Shown: piece by piece, positions 16,799 to 25,567 of the stretch
Layout of the letters: the number at the start of each line of letters is the position of its first letter
Numbering within the stretch: the first letter of the stretch is position 1
From: an uncultured Paludibaculum sp.
Lineage (GTDB): Bacteria; Acidobacteriota; Terriglobia; Bryobacterales; Bryobacteraceae
Assembly: GCF_963665245.1 (NCBI RefSeq)
Contig: NZ_OY762269.1
Span: forward strand, 248,001-312,000
DNA: 64,000 nucleotides
Reading direction: 5' to 3'
Position numbers and translations under genes: made by a program
The notes under the pieces: generated by a model
Database searches by the model: none
Told to the model about the DNA's origin: nothing
Seen by the model: the letters and a program-made list of their open reading frames with translations, nothing else

Positions 16799-18175
16799 AT
16801 GAAAAACCGTTTTGGCGTGGATTGGTCGAAGTCGCGAGGTACGAATTTCTGGCTGAGGCCCGCCATCGATCGGAGGGTGTTCTTCCGGCATGTCGGCGCC
16901 GCGGTGGCGGGGAGCTTTTTTCTACCGGGCCGCAGCCTGGAGACGATTGCCCGGGGCCAAGGCTCGCCTGTCCGGAAGGCCAAGAACGTGATCTTCGTGA
17001 TGATGGCCGGTGGGCCGAGCCACACGGACACCTTCGACCTGAAAGAGGGGGCGTGGACACTGCCGGCGATGGAGCCCACCACGTACGGCGACATCCGATG
17101 GCCGCGGGGTCTATTCCCGAAGCTCGCCGAACAGATGGATTCGATTGCGCTGATCCGGTCGGCGAAGGCGTGGGCGTTGGTTCACGAGATCATGCAGTCG
17201 TGGGTGCAGATTGGGCGGAACCCTCTATCGGGGTTGTCGAAAATGGCTCCGCATATCGGTTCGGTGGTGGCGCGTGAACTGGGGGACCCGAATTCGATCA
17301 TGCCCGCGTTCGTGTCACTGAACAGCGGCCGGGGCCCCGGGCAGGGGTTCCTGCAGCCGACGACGGCGCCGTTCTATGTGAGCCCTGGCGGCAGCGGGCT
17401 GGGGAACACGACGTCGCCGCTAGGCGCGGCGGGATTCGACCGGCGGTATGGGTTGTTGCTGGAGTTGGACGCCGAGACCAGGACGGAAGCGGCGATGGGG
17501 CCGGCGGTGAAGGAGATGGAGCAGTTCAACCTGACGGCGCGGTCGCTGATGTACAACCCGGCGGTGGATGCGATATTCAAGTTCGACGCGGCGGAGAGAG
17601 CGCGGTATGGGGACAACACGCTGGGCAACGCCTGCATCGCGGCACGGAACCTGCTGAAGAGCGGCCTGGGCGCGCGCTTCATCCAGATCACCAGCGGTGG
17701 CTGGGATATGCACGTGGGCATCTACACCGGGCGGGCGCTCAATCCGGCGGACGAGAAGTCGACCGGGCGCGCGTTCGACACGGCGATGGGTACGCTGATT
17801 GCGGATCTGAAGCGGGACGGGTTGCTGGATGAAACGCTGATCCTGTGCATGGGCGAGTTTGGCCGCACGGTGGGGAATCCCAATTCCGGTTCGGGCCGCG
17901 ACCACTTCATGACGCAATCGGTGATGCTGGCAGGGGCCAGGATCAGGGGCGGCCGGGTGATTGGCAAGACGGACGACATGGGGAACGGCCTGGTGGAGCC
18001 CGGGTGGTCGCTGAAGCGCGAGATCAGGCCGGAGGATCTGGAGGCGACGCTGTATTCCGCGCTGGGCATCGACTGGACGAAGGTGTACCACGACGATCCT
18101 CTGGACCGGGGCTTCTCGCTGGTGCCGACGAACCAGCCAGAGCAATACGCGCCCGTGCACGAGCTTTGGGCTTAA
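16799..18175 (+). CDS. DUF1501 domain protein (exported, sulfatase/phosphatase-like fold)
   Basis: A 458-residue protein of the DUF1501 family, related to the alkaline-phosphatase/sulfatase fold. After the N-terminal segment IDRRVFFRHVGAAVAGS, a twin-arginine-like leader, come the family motifs KNVIFVMMAGGPSHTDTFDLK, GGWDMHVG and LILCMGEFGRTVGNPNSGSGRDHF. These contain aspartate and histidine residues that could bind metals. It is the standard partner of DUF1549/1553 proteins and follows one by 15 bp. Substrate is not known. Confidence 0.87.
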   Translation: MKNRFGVDWSKSRGTNFWLRPAIDRRVFFRHVGAAVAGSFFLPGRSLETIARGQGSPVRKAKNVIFVMMAGGPSHTDTFDLKEGAWTLPAMEPTTYGDIRWPRGLFPKLAEQMDSIALIRSAKAWALVHEIMQSWVQIGRNPLSGLSKMAPHIGSVVARELGDPNSIMPAFVSLNSGRGPGQGFLQPTTAPFYVSPGGSGLGNTTSPLGAAGFDRRYGLLLELDAETRTEAAMGPAVKEMEQFNLTARSLMYNPAVDAIFKFDAAERARYGDNTLGNACIAARNLLKSGLGARFIQITSGGWDMHVGIYTGRALNPADEKSTGRAFDTAMGTLIADLKRDGLLDETLILCMGEFGRTVGNPNSGSGRDHFMTQSVMLAGARIRGGRVIGKTDDMGNGLVEPGWSLKREIRPEDLEATLYSALGIDWTKVYHDDPLDRGFSLVPTNQPEQYAPVHELWA

Positions 18176-18179
18176 ATGG

Positions 18180-18207
18180 AAAAGGCCCACCCTCGGAGGG
18201 GCGGGCC
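18180..18207 (-). terminator. Rho-independent terminator of the small membrane protein gene
   Basis: A GC-rich imperfect hairpin (arms GGCCCACCCTC and GAGGGGCGGGCC, one mismatch and one bulge) lies at 18184-18207. On the minus strand it is followed by TTTT. It sits 25 bp past the stop of the minus gene at 18233. It also separates that gene from the convergent DUF1501 gene. Confidence 0.7.
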
Positions 18208-18232
18208 TGCGCTGGAACTTCGACGGGCGGAT

Positions 18233-18622
18233 TCAGACTCTCCGGGCTTCGCGATACTGCATAAACGCGCCCACAACGGCAATGAGGGCGGCCACGGCGA
18301 CCCAGGCAACACTCTTTGCTTCCGGTGCGCCAGAGAAGCGATAGACGGGGCTCAGAAAGAAGCCGTAGATCATCAGCGCGAAGACGATCACGGTGTAGAG
18401 CACCAGCAGAGGCTTGACCTTTTTCACAAGGCCCAGCAGCGCGGCGGCAATGCCCAACAGCCCTAGAACGAGCATTCCATATAACGCCGACTCGCCCTTC
18501 CAGAAGGGGAGCATGTCCAGCTTGAAGTTCTTCGCATCGTTGAGAAGCAGCAAGCTCGAGACTCCCGTCATAAACAAACCGGCCAAGAGGGCGAACAAGC
18601 AGCTATAGAAACGTAGCACCAT
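18233..18622 (-). CDS. Small four-helix membrane protein, unknown function
   Basis: A 129-residue integral membrane protein with four predicted helices, roughly residues 3-25, 45-66, 70-90 and 100-120, with basic residues between them (LVKKVKPLLV). The start at ATG 18622 is chosen because an AAAGGTGAT ribosome site precedes it. A longer form from 18673 adds 17 basic residues with no better site. No family is recognised. It is monocistronic, with its own terminator at 18180-18207. Confidence 0.65.
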   Translation of the reverse strand: MVLRFYSCLFALLAGLFMTGVSSLLLLNDAKNFKLDMLPFWKGESALYGMLVLGLLGIAAALLGLVKKVKPLLVLYTVIVFALMIYGFFLSPVYRFSGAPEAKSVAWVAVAALIAVVGAFMQYREARRV

Positions 18623-18760
18623 GGCGATCACCTTTAACAACCTCCACTTGCCGGTCTTCCGGCTCGCGACCATTCTATCAACTTGAGCTGCGTTTGCTGG
18701 GCGCGGTGTCTGCTTTTGTGGGGTTTGGCGCAGGGTTGGGTCAGCGCGATCTGTGTTGGG

Positions 18761-19636
18761 CTACCGCTTGCGAGCCTTCTTCTGGGAGACGGCCTTCTTT
18801 GCGGCCTTCTTCGCAGCCTTCTTGACGGCCTTTCGGCCGGCGGTCTTCTTGACCGCGGGCCTTTTGACCGGCGTCGCCCTCTTAGCCGGTTTTGGCGCGG
18901 GCGGTGGGGTGCCTGCGTCCTCCGCCATATCCAGGCCGAACAGGGCCGAGAGATCTTCGTCGCCCAGGATCTTTCCGGAGGCGGGGCCCTGACTGGACAA
19001 CGGAGCGCCTTTGCTCGCACTCGCGATCAGGTCCTTTTCGTCCACTCCTCGCAGGAGGAACAGGAGTTCCGGTTGGTGGTCGAGGCGCGCGCCGACGCCG
19101 TAGAGCACGGCCGCGACATGCTTGCACATATGCGCACCGTCCGGACAATCGCAGGAGAGCTTGAGTTCGGAAGGAGCGGGAAAGAGCCCCTGGCCCTGCC
19201 TGCAGATGCGCTCCATGACGCCCTTGGACAGGCGCCCCTGCAGCAACTCGACCAGTGAATCGATGGTGCCGGCGCAATCCGCACAAAGGGAGTTCCAGTG
19301 CGTCTTCGCGACCGGTGTCACCTTCAGGATGACCTCATACAGGTCGGACCCGGCGACATGCGCGTGAATCTGGCCGGGGGTCAACTCCAAATTCACCACT
19401 GAGCCGTTGCGCACATAGGTCCGCCCGCGTGGGAGGCGATTGGCGTAGTCGCTATAGCGCTCCAGGTTGTCGCACCAGGCTTTGCCCCAGAACGTCCGGG
19501 CGATGGTGCGTCCTTCGATGGTGACGGGGGAGACGGGGTGTCCCTGCTTCCTGCGCTTCTCCATCTCACGCAGTGCGTTGCGGCGGCGCACAGCCACCGG
19601 AACATATGGGGCCCAGCCCCAATCGTCGTACCTCAT
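18761..19636 (-). CDS. SWIM zinc-finger protein with lysine/alanine-rich tail
   Basis: A 291-residue protein. The N-terminal half (FWGKAWCDNLERYSDYANRLPRGR...) is typical of bacterial SWIM proteins. The SWIM zinc finger CxCx(n)CxH is seen at about residues 157-170 (CDCPDGAHMCKH). The last 45 residues are a histone H1-like run of KKA and KKT repeats that should bind nucleic acid non-specifically. The gene starts 3 bp after the stop of the SNF2 helicase gene, so the two are translationally linked. This SNF2-SWIM pairing is widespread in bacteria, but its biological role is not established. Confidence 0.88.
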   Translation of the reverse strand: MRYDDWGWAPYVPVAVRRRNALREMEKRRKQGHPVSPVTIEGRTIARTFWGKAWCDNLERYSDYANRLPRGRTYVRNGSVVNLELTPGQIHAHVAGSDLYEVILKVTPVAKTHWNSLCADCAGTIDSLVELLQGRLSKGVMERICRQGQGLFPAPSELKLSCDCPDGAHMCKHVAAVLYGVGARLDHQPELLFLLRGVDEKDLIASASKGAPLSSQGPASGKILGDEDLSALFGLDMAEDAGTPPPAPKPAKRATPVKRPAVKKTAGRKAVKKAAKKAAKKAVSQKKARKR

Positions 19637-19639
19637 GGA

Positions 19640-22333
19640 TTACGTCTCCTGCAGCGCCTTATTAAGATCGAGAGCCACCAGCCTGAGTAATTCGTCGTCC
19701 TTCATTTCGGTGAGCAGAGCCCCCGCGCCGCCTTCCAGTAGCTCGTCAGAGAGGTGGCGCTTGGATTCTATCAACTCGTCGATTTTCTCCTCCACCGTTC
19801 CGCGGCACACGAACTTATGGACGAGTACATTTTTCGTCTGGCCGATGCGGGAGGCGCGGTCCGTGGCCTGATTCTCCACGGCGGGGTTCCACCAGCGATC
19901 GAAGTGGACCACATGTGAGGCCGCGGTGAGGTTGAGTCCGGATCCGCCTGCCTTTAGCGACAAGACGAAGAACCCGACTCCCTCGTCTTCCTGGAAGCGG
20001 CGCACCAGATCCTTCCGCTTTCTCACCTCGGTTTCTCCGTGCAGCACCAGGCCCGGCCGTTGGAATACCGAGCCGAGGAACGCGGCCAGCGGCGCGGTCA
20101 CCTCGCGGAACTGGGTGAAGACGAGCATCTTCTCCTGCCTCGACGCGATGACCTCGGCAATCTCGCGCAGACGGGCCAGTTTGCCGCTGTCGGCCTCGCT
20201 CCAGGCTCCGTCGCCCAGCCATTGCGAGGGGTGGTTGCAGATCTGCTTGAAGCGCATCAGGAAGGACAAGACGAGTCCTTTGCGCTGGATGCCGGAGGTG
20301 TCGGCGATCTGGGCGGCCAGCTCCTTGACGGCCTGTTCATAGAGCGCGGCCTGGTGGCGGCTGAGCGGACAGTATGCCTTGATTTCCGTCTTGTCGGGCA
20401 GGTCCGCGATGACCGTTTTGTCGGTCTTCAGGCGGCGCAGGATATAGGGTCGCACCAGTTCGCGCAGCGGGCCGTAAGAGCCGTGTTGGCGTTCCGCCAG
20501 ACGCTTGACGAAGCCGCCGAACTCCTTGGCGGTGCCCAGAAGGCCCGGGTTGACAAAATCGAAGATCGACCACAGGTCGGAGAGCCGGTTCTCCACCGGG
20601 GTGCCGGTCAATGCCAGGCGGGCGTGCGCCTTGATCTGCTTGACGGCCCGGGTCTGTTTGGACCCGGGGTTCTTGATGGCCTGGGCTTCATCGAGCACGG
20701 CCAGACGCCACGGCACTTCGATCAGCCACGGCGCGCGTAGCAGGGAGCCATAGCTGGTGATGACGAGGTCGATGCCGTCCAGACGCGAGGGATCAAAGGA
20801 CTTCAGCGTGGCGGCCGGCAGCGCCGAGGGATGGGCGGTGAGGGCCTTTAATCCTGGTGCGAAGCGTTCGATTTCCGAGGCCCAGTTCGCGAGGAGCGAC
20901 GCGGGCGCGACTAGCAGGCTAGGTTGCCGCCTGGAGCCTTCCTGCCGCTTCAAGACGAGCAGTAGCGCCAGCACCTGGATCGTCTTGCCGAGTCCCATAT
21001 CGTCGGCCAGGCAGGCACCCAGACCCAGCTTGGACAGGAAATAGAGCCAGCTCACGCCCGCCTGCTGATAGGGACGTAGCGTGCCCTGCAGAGCATCCCC
21101 CGGAATGGCTTCCGTCGACGCCTGGGGGCTGCGTAGCGCCTTCAACGTCTCCGCCAGCCATGGGCCGGCGACCACCTGAGCCCAGTCGGCCTGATCGGCT
21201 AAGGAGCTGTCTTGTGCGTTGACGTCCGCGCCGGCCAGCAGTCGCATCGCTTCGCTGAACGCGAGCCCGTTCTCGTTGGCGGCACGCTCGACTTCACGGA
21301 AGCGTGCGAGCATGCTTTCGAGGTGCTCCCGATCGACTTCGATCCAGCGTCCACGTACGAGCGCGAGGCCGTTGGTCTTGGCCAGCAGGTCCCGGATCTC
21401 GGCGGCGGTGAGGGATTCGCCATCCAACGTGACGTCCATCCGGAAGTCGAGCAGCGCATCCTGACCCAATCCCGATGGCTGCCGGGTGCCCACGGTGCCC
21501 GTGACGCGCGGCCGCGGTGGACGACTGCCGCCCCAGGCAGCCGGCATGCGGACCACTACACCGGCCGACTCCAATTGTGGGACGTCGCCCAAGAGTTGCA
21601 GCGTCTCGCGCGGAGTCCAGCGCAGAGGATGGAAGATCTCGCCCGCGTCAACCATGGCCTTCAGCCATGCGCACGTCTCCGACGCCCGCTGTACGGGTAG
21701 AAGCAGCGACAGCAGGCGGTCTTTGCTGCCCGCGTCGGCGTACTCGCGCAGCGCCTGTCCCAGCGGCAGATGTTGCGCCTTGGCTTGCGCCGAGAGTCTC
21801 GTGGTGTAAGTGGCGACGAAGGCGAAAGGGGTGTCCGGGTCCTTGCGGTTTTCGGCTACGTTGAAGTGCACGCGGCCGACCATGTTCCAGGCCGGGTTGC
21901 GGAGCTTGAGGAAGTCCTGCACGCCGTGCTTGGACTCGGCCAGTTCGATGTGGAAGGCCGTGTCGAGTTCGTGCCAAAGGCTCTCAAGGACCCCGGCTGT
22001 GAGATACTCCGCACCCAACATGGGCGGTGCCGCCAGGGCTAGAAAGTCCAGTTCGCCGGAACCTGGCGGCGCGGGGTGCGACTCGCCGTCCGGATGCGTG
22101 CAAAGGGAGGTCACATAGCGCGCGCCAAAGTCGCGCCAGTAGGAGAGCGCCGGCGGCAGAGCGGTGCCCACTTCGGCCGCGCCCAGGAACAGCAGGCCGT
22201 GGCCCGGCCCGCGCTCGATCGCCCGCGTCAATTGGTCGGCGAACCCACTGTTGACCAGCGGTCCGGCCGTGTCTTGAATCAAGACCAGCCGCCCATGGGG
22301 CGTAAGGCCTAGTTCGAGCGGCAGCGCGTCCAT
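19640..22333 (-). CDS. SNF2-family DEAD/DEAH-box helicase
   Basis: An 897-residue ATP-dependent DNA translocase of the bacterial SNF2/RapA-like group. The N-terminal 400 residues form an accessory region of the SNF2-associated type. Then come Walker A (DDMGLGKTIQ), the DEAQ box (VLDEAQAIKN), motif III (ALTGTPVENRLSDLWSIFDF) and the C-terminal helicase lobe with motif VI (DRASRIGQTKNVLVHKF). These enzymes move or remodel DNA-protein complexes; the substrate here is unknown. It is the first gene of a two-gene unit with the SWIM protein 3 bp downstream. Confidence 0.92.
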   Translation of the reverse strand: MDALPLELGLTPHGRLVLIQDTAGPLVNSGFADQLTRAIERGPGHGLLFLGAAEVGTALPPALSYWRDFGARYVTSLCTHPDGESHPAPPGSGELDFLALAAPPMLGAEYLTAGVLESLWHELDTAFHIELAESKHGVQDFLKLRNPAWNMVGRVHFNVAENRKDPDTPFAFVATYTTRLSAQAKAQHLPLGQALREYADAGSKDRLLSLLLPVQRASETCAWLKAMVDAGEIFHPLRWTPRETLQLLGDVPQLESAGVVVRMPAAWGGSRPPRPRVTGTVGTRQPSGLGQDALLDFRMDVTLDGESLTAAEIRDLLAKTNGLALVRGRWIEVDREHLESMLARFREVERAANENGLAFSEAMRLLAGADVNAQDSSLADQADWAQVVAGPWLAETLKALRSPQASTEAIPGDALQGTLRPYQQAGVSWLYFLSKLGLGACLADDMGLGKTIQVLALLLVLKRQEGSRRQPSLLVAPASLLANWASEIERFAPGLKALTAHPSALPAATLKSFDPSRLDGIDLVITSYGSLLRAPWLIEVPWRLAVLDEAQAIKNPGSKQTRAVKQIKAHARLALTGTPVENRLSDLWSIFDFVNPGLLGTAKEFGGFVKRLAERQHGSYGPLRELVRPYILRRLKTDKTVIADLPDKTEIKAYCPLSRHQAALYEQAVKELAAQIADTSGIQRKGLVLSFLMRFKQICNHPSQWLGDGAWSEADSGKLARLREIAEVIASRQEKMLVFTQFREVTAPLAAFLGSVFQRPGLVLHGETEVRKRKDLVRRFQEDEGVGFFVLSLKAGGSGLNLTAASHVVHFDRWWNPAVENQATDRASRIGQTKNVLVHKFVCRGTVEEKIDELIESKRHLSDELLEGGAGALLTEMKDDELLRLVALDLNKALQET

Positions 22334-22383
22334 CCTACAAGCCGATAGTTTAGCCTACGTGTGAGGAAGTCGAGCGGCATGGA

Positions 22384-23127
22384 TCAGGCCGCGGGCGCGG
22401 CCAGCAGGTCTCTTACCTTTTTTTCCAGCAATTCCGTGAAGGCGGCGCGCTGTTTGAGAGTGTAGCCCTCTGGGCTGATGGGTTCGCCGATGCGCAGTTC
22501 CACGTTTCCGGGCATGAAGTACGACGACTTCGCGGGGAGAATATCCCACGTGCCTACCATGGCAATCGGGGCCACGGGCGTGCCGGATTGGATGGCGAGG
22601 TAGGCGGCGCCGTCCTTGAAGCTCTGCATCTCGCCCGTGAGGCTGCGGGTTCCCTCGGCGAAGATGATGACGGAGAGGTGGCGTTCGCGGATGAGCCGCG
22701 CGCATTCGTTCATGCTCTCGATGGAGGAGCGCAGGCTGGCGCGGTCGACCGTGAGGTGGCGGGCCCGGTTCAGATACCAGCCGATGAACGGCACTTTCAG
22801 TAACTCGCGCTTCGCCAGGAACTTGAAGGGGATGGGCAGCCAGCGGAACATCATGGGCGTGTCCACGAGGCTGAGGTGGTTGGAGACGATGACGTAATTG
22901 GCGCCGGCCTGGAGTTTCTCAGCACCCACGACGCGGCCGCGGGCGCCGAAGATGCCCAGCACGGTGCCGCCCCACAGACGATAAAGAAATCGCTGCCAGC
23001 GGCTTTCCGGGCCGACGACGGATGTGACGACGGCGGTGGTTACCAGCACCGCCGTCGCCAAAACCGCTACGGGAATTGTGATCAATCTGGATCTGAGATG
23101 GCCTAACTTTGTCCCACGCGGTCTCAC
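22384..23127 (-). CDS. plsC: 1-acyl-sn-glycerol-3-phosphate acyltransferase (PlsC family)
   Basis: This membrane-associated enzyme adds the second acyl chain to lysophosphatidic acid in phospholipid synthesis. The 247-residue protein has an N-terminal hydrophobic helix (about 14-38). The acyltransferase motif I is NHLSLVDTP (H-x4-D), and motif III is FAEGTRS. A basic amphipathic region (LKVPFIGWYLNRARHLTVDR) lies between them. Length is typical. It is on the same strand as the SNF2-SWIM pair and the lipoprotein, but gaps leave operon structure open. Confidence 0.9.
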   Translation of the reverse strand: MRPRGTKLGHLRSRLITIPVAVLATAVLVTTAVVTSVVGPESRWQRFLYRLWGGTVLGIFGARGRVVGAEKLQAGANYVIVSNHLSLVDTPMMFRWLPIPFKFLAKRELLKVPFIGWYLNRARHLTVDRASLRSSIESMNECARLIRERHLSVIIFAEGTRSLTGEMQSFKDGAAYLAIQSGTPVAPIAMVGTWDILPAKSSYFMPGNVELRIGEPISPEGYTLKQRAAFTELLEKKVRDLLAAPAA

Positions 23128-23139
23128 TCGTTCTGAATC

Positions 23140-23982
23140 CTACCTCTTCTCAGTGACGGTCACTGGCGCGGATAGACGGAACGTGAGCACGGATTCGCTG
23201 GGAATCACGGCTGCGTTCCCCTTGGTCGCCAGCACCACTCCGGTGCCACCCGCACCGCCGATGCCGGCGCCAATGGCAGCGCCTTTGCCGCCGCCGGCGA
23301 TGGCGCCGATGGCCGCGCCGATGCCGGCGCCAATACCAATTTTAGCGGCATCCTTCTTCTTGCTGGTCTTCGCAACCTGGCCGACAGGTTGGGTGTGGAT
23401 GGCGATGGGGCCACCGGCGCTGGTGATGGACGTCAGCGCGACGCTGATGGAGGCCAATCCCTTCACCTTGCCGCCGGGGTCGGAGTCGGTCACTTTGCCT
23501 GTCACTGTGGAGCCTCTGGCGGCGACGACATAGTCGTCCACCACGAGGTCACGGGTAAGCGTCGCCTCAAATGGGTCGCCGGGCGCGGCCGTCTTGGTGG
23601 AGAGGGCCGTTACGGTGCGTACCGGAATGCTCGTGCCGGCGTCCAGGGTAAACTGGCGCGGCGGGGGAGGTGGTGCCGGAGTGCTGGGTTGTGTCTTGCC
23701 GGGGGTCGAGCCCCAGCCGTTGGCTGGCGGATTCCCCGGGCGGCTATTTGCCTGAGCGCGGGGCGTGCCCGACGTCGAAGCGCCTTGACCGGGTGAACTG
23801 GCCGGGCTTGCCTGTGCATTCGCGGGCGGTGGCTGGCCCGCGGGTGTCGATTCAGGACTGGCCGTGGACGGTTGTTGGACCTGCTGCTGTGTCGGGAGTT
23901 CATCCTTCTTCGTACATCCGGCGAAGAACAGCGTTGCGGTCAATAGACCCGCAATGGCCAAATGGCCTGAAAATGCTCTCAT
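23140..23982 (-). CDS. Glycine-zipper lipoprotein
   Basis: A 280-residue lipoprotein. The ATG at 23982 has a strong CAGGAGG site 6 nt upstream; an open frame continues farther but lacks coding character. The leader ends in a lipobox (LFFAGC). A long Pro/Ser/Gln/Ala-rich linker (about 25-115) should span the periplasm. It is followed by a beta-rich domain (about 120-200). A glycine zipper (GIGAGIGAAIGAIAGGGKG) then occurs near 215-250, suggesting membrane or oligomer contacts. Function is unknown. It starts 23 bp after the CDGSH gene. Confidence 0.75.
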   Translation of the reverse strand: MRAFSGHLAIAGLLTATLFFAGCTKKDELPTQQQVQQPSTASPESTPAGQPPPANAQASPASSPGQGASTSGTPRAQANSRPGNPPANGWGSTPGKTQPSTPAPPPPPRQFTLDAGTSIPVRTVTALSTKTAAPGDPFEATLTRDLVVDDYVVAARGSTVTGKVTDSDPGGKVKGLASISVALTSITSAGGPIAIHTQPVGQVAKTSKKKDAAKIGIGAGIGAAIGAIAGGGKGAAIGAGIGGAGGTGVVLATKGNAAVIPSESVLTFRLSAPVTVTEKR

Positions 23983-24005
23983 CGATCCTCCTGAAAATAA
24001 AACAG

Positions 24006-24245
24006 TTAGACTTTCGGCTTCGGCGGCGGCAGTTCGCGTGCTTCGCACACCGATTCGAAGCCCTGGCGGCCATGGGATCCGTCGCAAAACGGTTTGTTGG
24101 CCGACAGGCCGCAGCGGCATAAGCTAATGACCACGCGTCCCCCCAGCCCAAAAGCGCCGCCTTGCGCGTCGCAAATCGTGAAGTCCGACGGCTCCCCTTC
24201 CATGCGGAGGGGGCCATTGTTGAGTACTGTTACCTTGACTGCCAT
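24006..24245 (-). CDS. CDGSH iron-sulfur domain protein
   Basis: A 79-residue protein carrying one CDGSH [2Fe-2S] domain. The ligands are visible as C43-x-C45 ... C54-x3-H58 in LCRCGLSANKPFCDGSHG. The N-terminal strand region (VTVLNNGPLRMEGEPSDF) matches bacterial single-domain CDGSH proteins. Such proteins are thought to act in redox or iron-sulfur transfer; a specific role is not known here. It is divergent from the exported protein at 24287. Confidence 0.9.
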   Translation of the reverse strand: MAVKVTVLNNGPLRMEGEPSDFTICDAQGGAFGLGGRVVISLCRCGLSANKPFCDGSHGRQGFESVCEARELPPPKPKV

Positions 24246-24274
24246 AAGGCAGAGAATACCAGATGACCCAGGAC

Positions 24275-24280
24275 TATAAT
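24275..24280 (+). promoter_or_regulatory. Putative -10 element (TATAAT) for a leaderless transcript
   Basis: A perfect TATAAT is separated by 6 nt from the ATG at 24287, so the predicted first transcribed base is the A of the start codon. No Shine-Dalgarno sequence is present. This also argues for the 24287 start over the upstream ATG at 24263, which lies before the -10. Confidence 0.42.
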
Positions 24281-24286
24281 CGGGTC

Positions 24287-25567
24287 ATGCGGTTGGCTCC
24301 TCTCAGTTTGATGCTCGTGGCCGCCCAGTTGTTACGAGCACAATATGACCCAAAGGCACCGCTCACGACGGATCTCATCCTGTTGGCTCGCATCAAGAGT
24401 GTTGTCTCCACGATGATGGCGCGCATGCCGAACTTCACCTGTGTGGAGACGATTGAGCGCAGCCGCAGGGAACAAACTGCGAAGAAGTTCGAGCTGCTCG
24501 ACACGATCCGGATGGAAGTGGCACTGGTGGACGGCAAGGAGTTGTACGCCTGGCCCGGTGCCAAGAGGTTTGAGGAGAGCGACATCCGGCGGATGGTGGG
24601 TGGCTCGGGGGCCATCGGTACCGGCGATTTTGCACTGCACGCCAAGAGCATCTTTCTCAGCGGACAGGCAAAGTTTGAATACAGGGGCACGGAAGTGCTG
24701 AACGGCCGGAAAGCGCACAAATTCCACTTCCGGGTTGACATGAATGGCAGCTATTACCTGATGCGCGTCGGCACGGCGGAAGGCGAGGTCGGCTACCAGG
24801 GGCATGTCTGGAACGACGCCGAGACGCTGGACTTGATGCGTCTGGAGATGGATATCGATCAGATCCCTCCGCAAGTGCCGCTGAAGCAGGGCCACAAGTT
24901 GCTGGACTACGCGCCCATGCAGATCGGCGGGGAGTCCTACATCCTGCCATCCGGCATGGATATGAGTCTGACGGGCATGGACGGGACAGAGAGTCGAAAC
25001 CGTGCCACCTTCTCCGGTTGCCGGCAATATGCGGGCGAGTCAACATTGATTTTCGAGGATCCGCCTCCGGATACGGCCGCGCCCAAGCCCGTGCCTGCGA
25101 CGATCAGCCTGCCCGAAGGGGTATCGGTGCAATTGAAACTGGTGGCTGCGATCGACCTCAGAAAGTCGGTGGTGGGTGACACCGTGAAGTTCCAGGTCGC
25201 CAAGGCCGTGGAGAAGGCCGGCGCCGTGCTGTTGCCAAAGGGGGCCGAGGTGGAGATGCGCATCGACATGGCGGTGTGCCGGGACTTTCCAACAGGCCAT
25301 TGCTTCCTCGCCCTGGTGCCTGGACAGGTCTCCCAGGGCAACGCCAGCGGGGCATTCCATGCCAAGCTCGAGTTTCCCGCACTGGATAAGCAACTGGACA
25401 TGGCCTTCGTCAATGTGCGTCCCGAGATGCGGCTGCCTCCGGCCGAGATCGCGCAGGCGTCGCCGGGCGCCTCCATTCTCCTGTTGCGCGGCTCGCGCGC
25501 CAAGCTGTCGAGCGGCTTCAACACCACTTGGCGTACCCTGGAGGGACGGGGAGATGATAAGCCGTGA
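24287..25567 (+). CDS. Exported protein of unknown function, coupled to GH88
   Basis: A 426-residue exported protein (leader MRLAPLSLMLVAAQLLRAQ). Its N-terminal part (about 25-235) shares a motif series with the 13942-14679 protein: RMPNFTCVETIER, ALVDGKELYAWPG, GRKAHKFHFRV, GHVWNDAETLDLMRLEMD and MQIGGESYILPSG. The C-terminal part (about 270-420) is a beta-rich region, ISLPEGVSVQLKLVAAIDLR followed by KSVVGDTVKF, similar to domains that accompany acidobacterial surface proteins. No catalytic motif is recognised. Its TGA overlaps the GTG of the GH88 gene (GTGA), which implies coupled translation. Confidence 0.72.
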   Translation: MRLAPLSLMLVAAQLLRAQYDPKAPLTTDLILLARIKSVVSTMMARMPNFTCVETIERSRREQTAKKFELLDTIRMEVALVDGKELYAWPGAKRFEESDIRRMVGGSGAIGTGDFALHAKSIFLSGQAKFEYRGTEVLNGRKAHKFHFRVDMNGSYYLMRVGTAEGEVGYQGHVWNDAETLDLMRLEMDIDQIPPQVPLKQGHKLLDYAPMQIGGESYILPSGMDMSLTGMDGTESRNRATFSGCRQYAGESTLIFEDPPPDTAAPKPVPATISLPEGVSVQLKLVAAIDLRKSVVGDTVKFQVAKAVEKAGAVLLPKGAEVEMRIDMAVCRDFPTGHCFLALVPGQVSQGNASGAFHAKLEFPALDKQLDMAFVNVRPEMRLPPAEIAQASPGASILLLRGSRAKLSSGFNTTWRTLEGRGDDKP

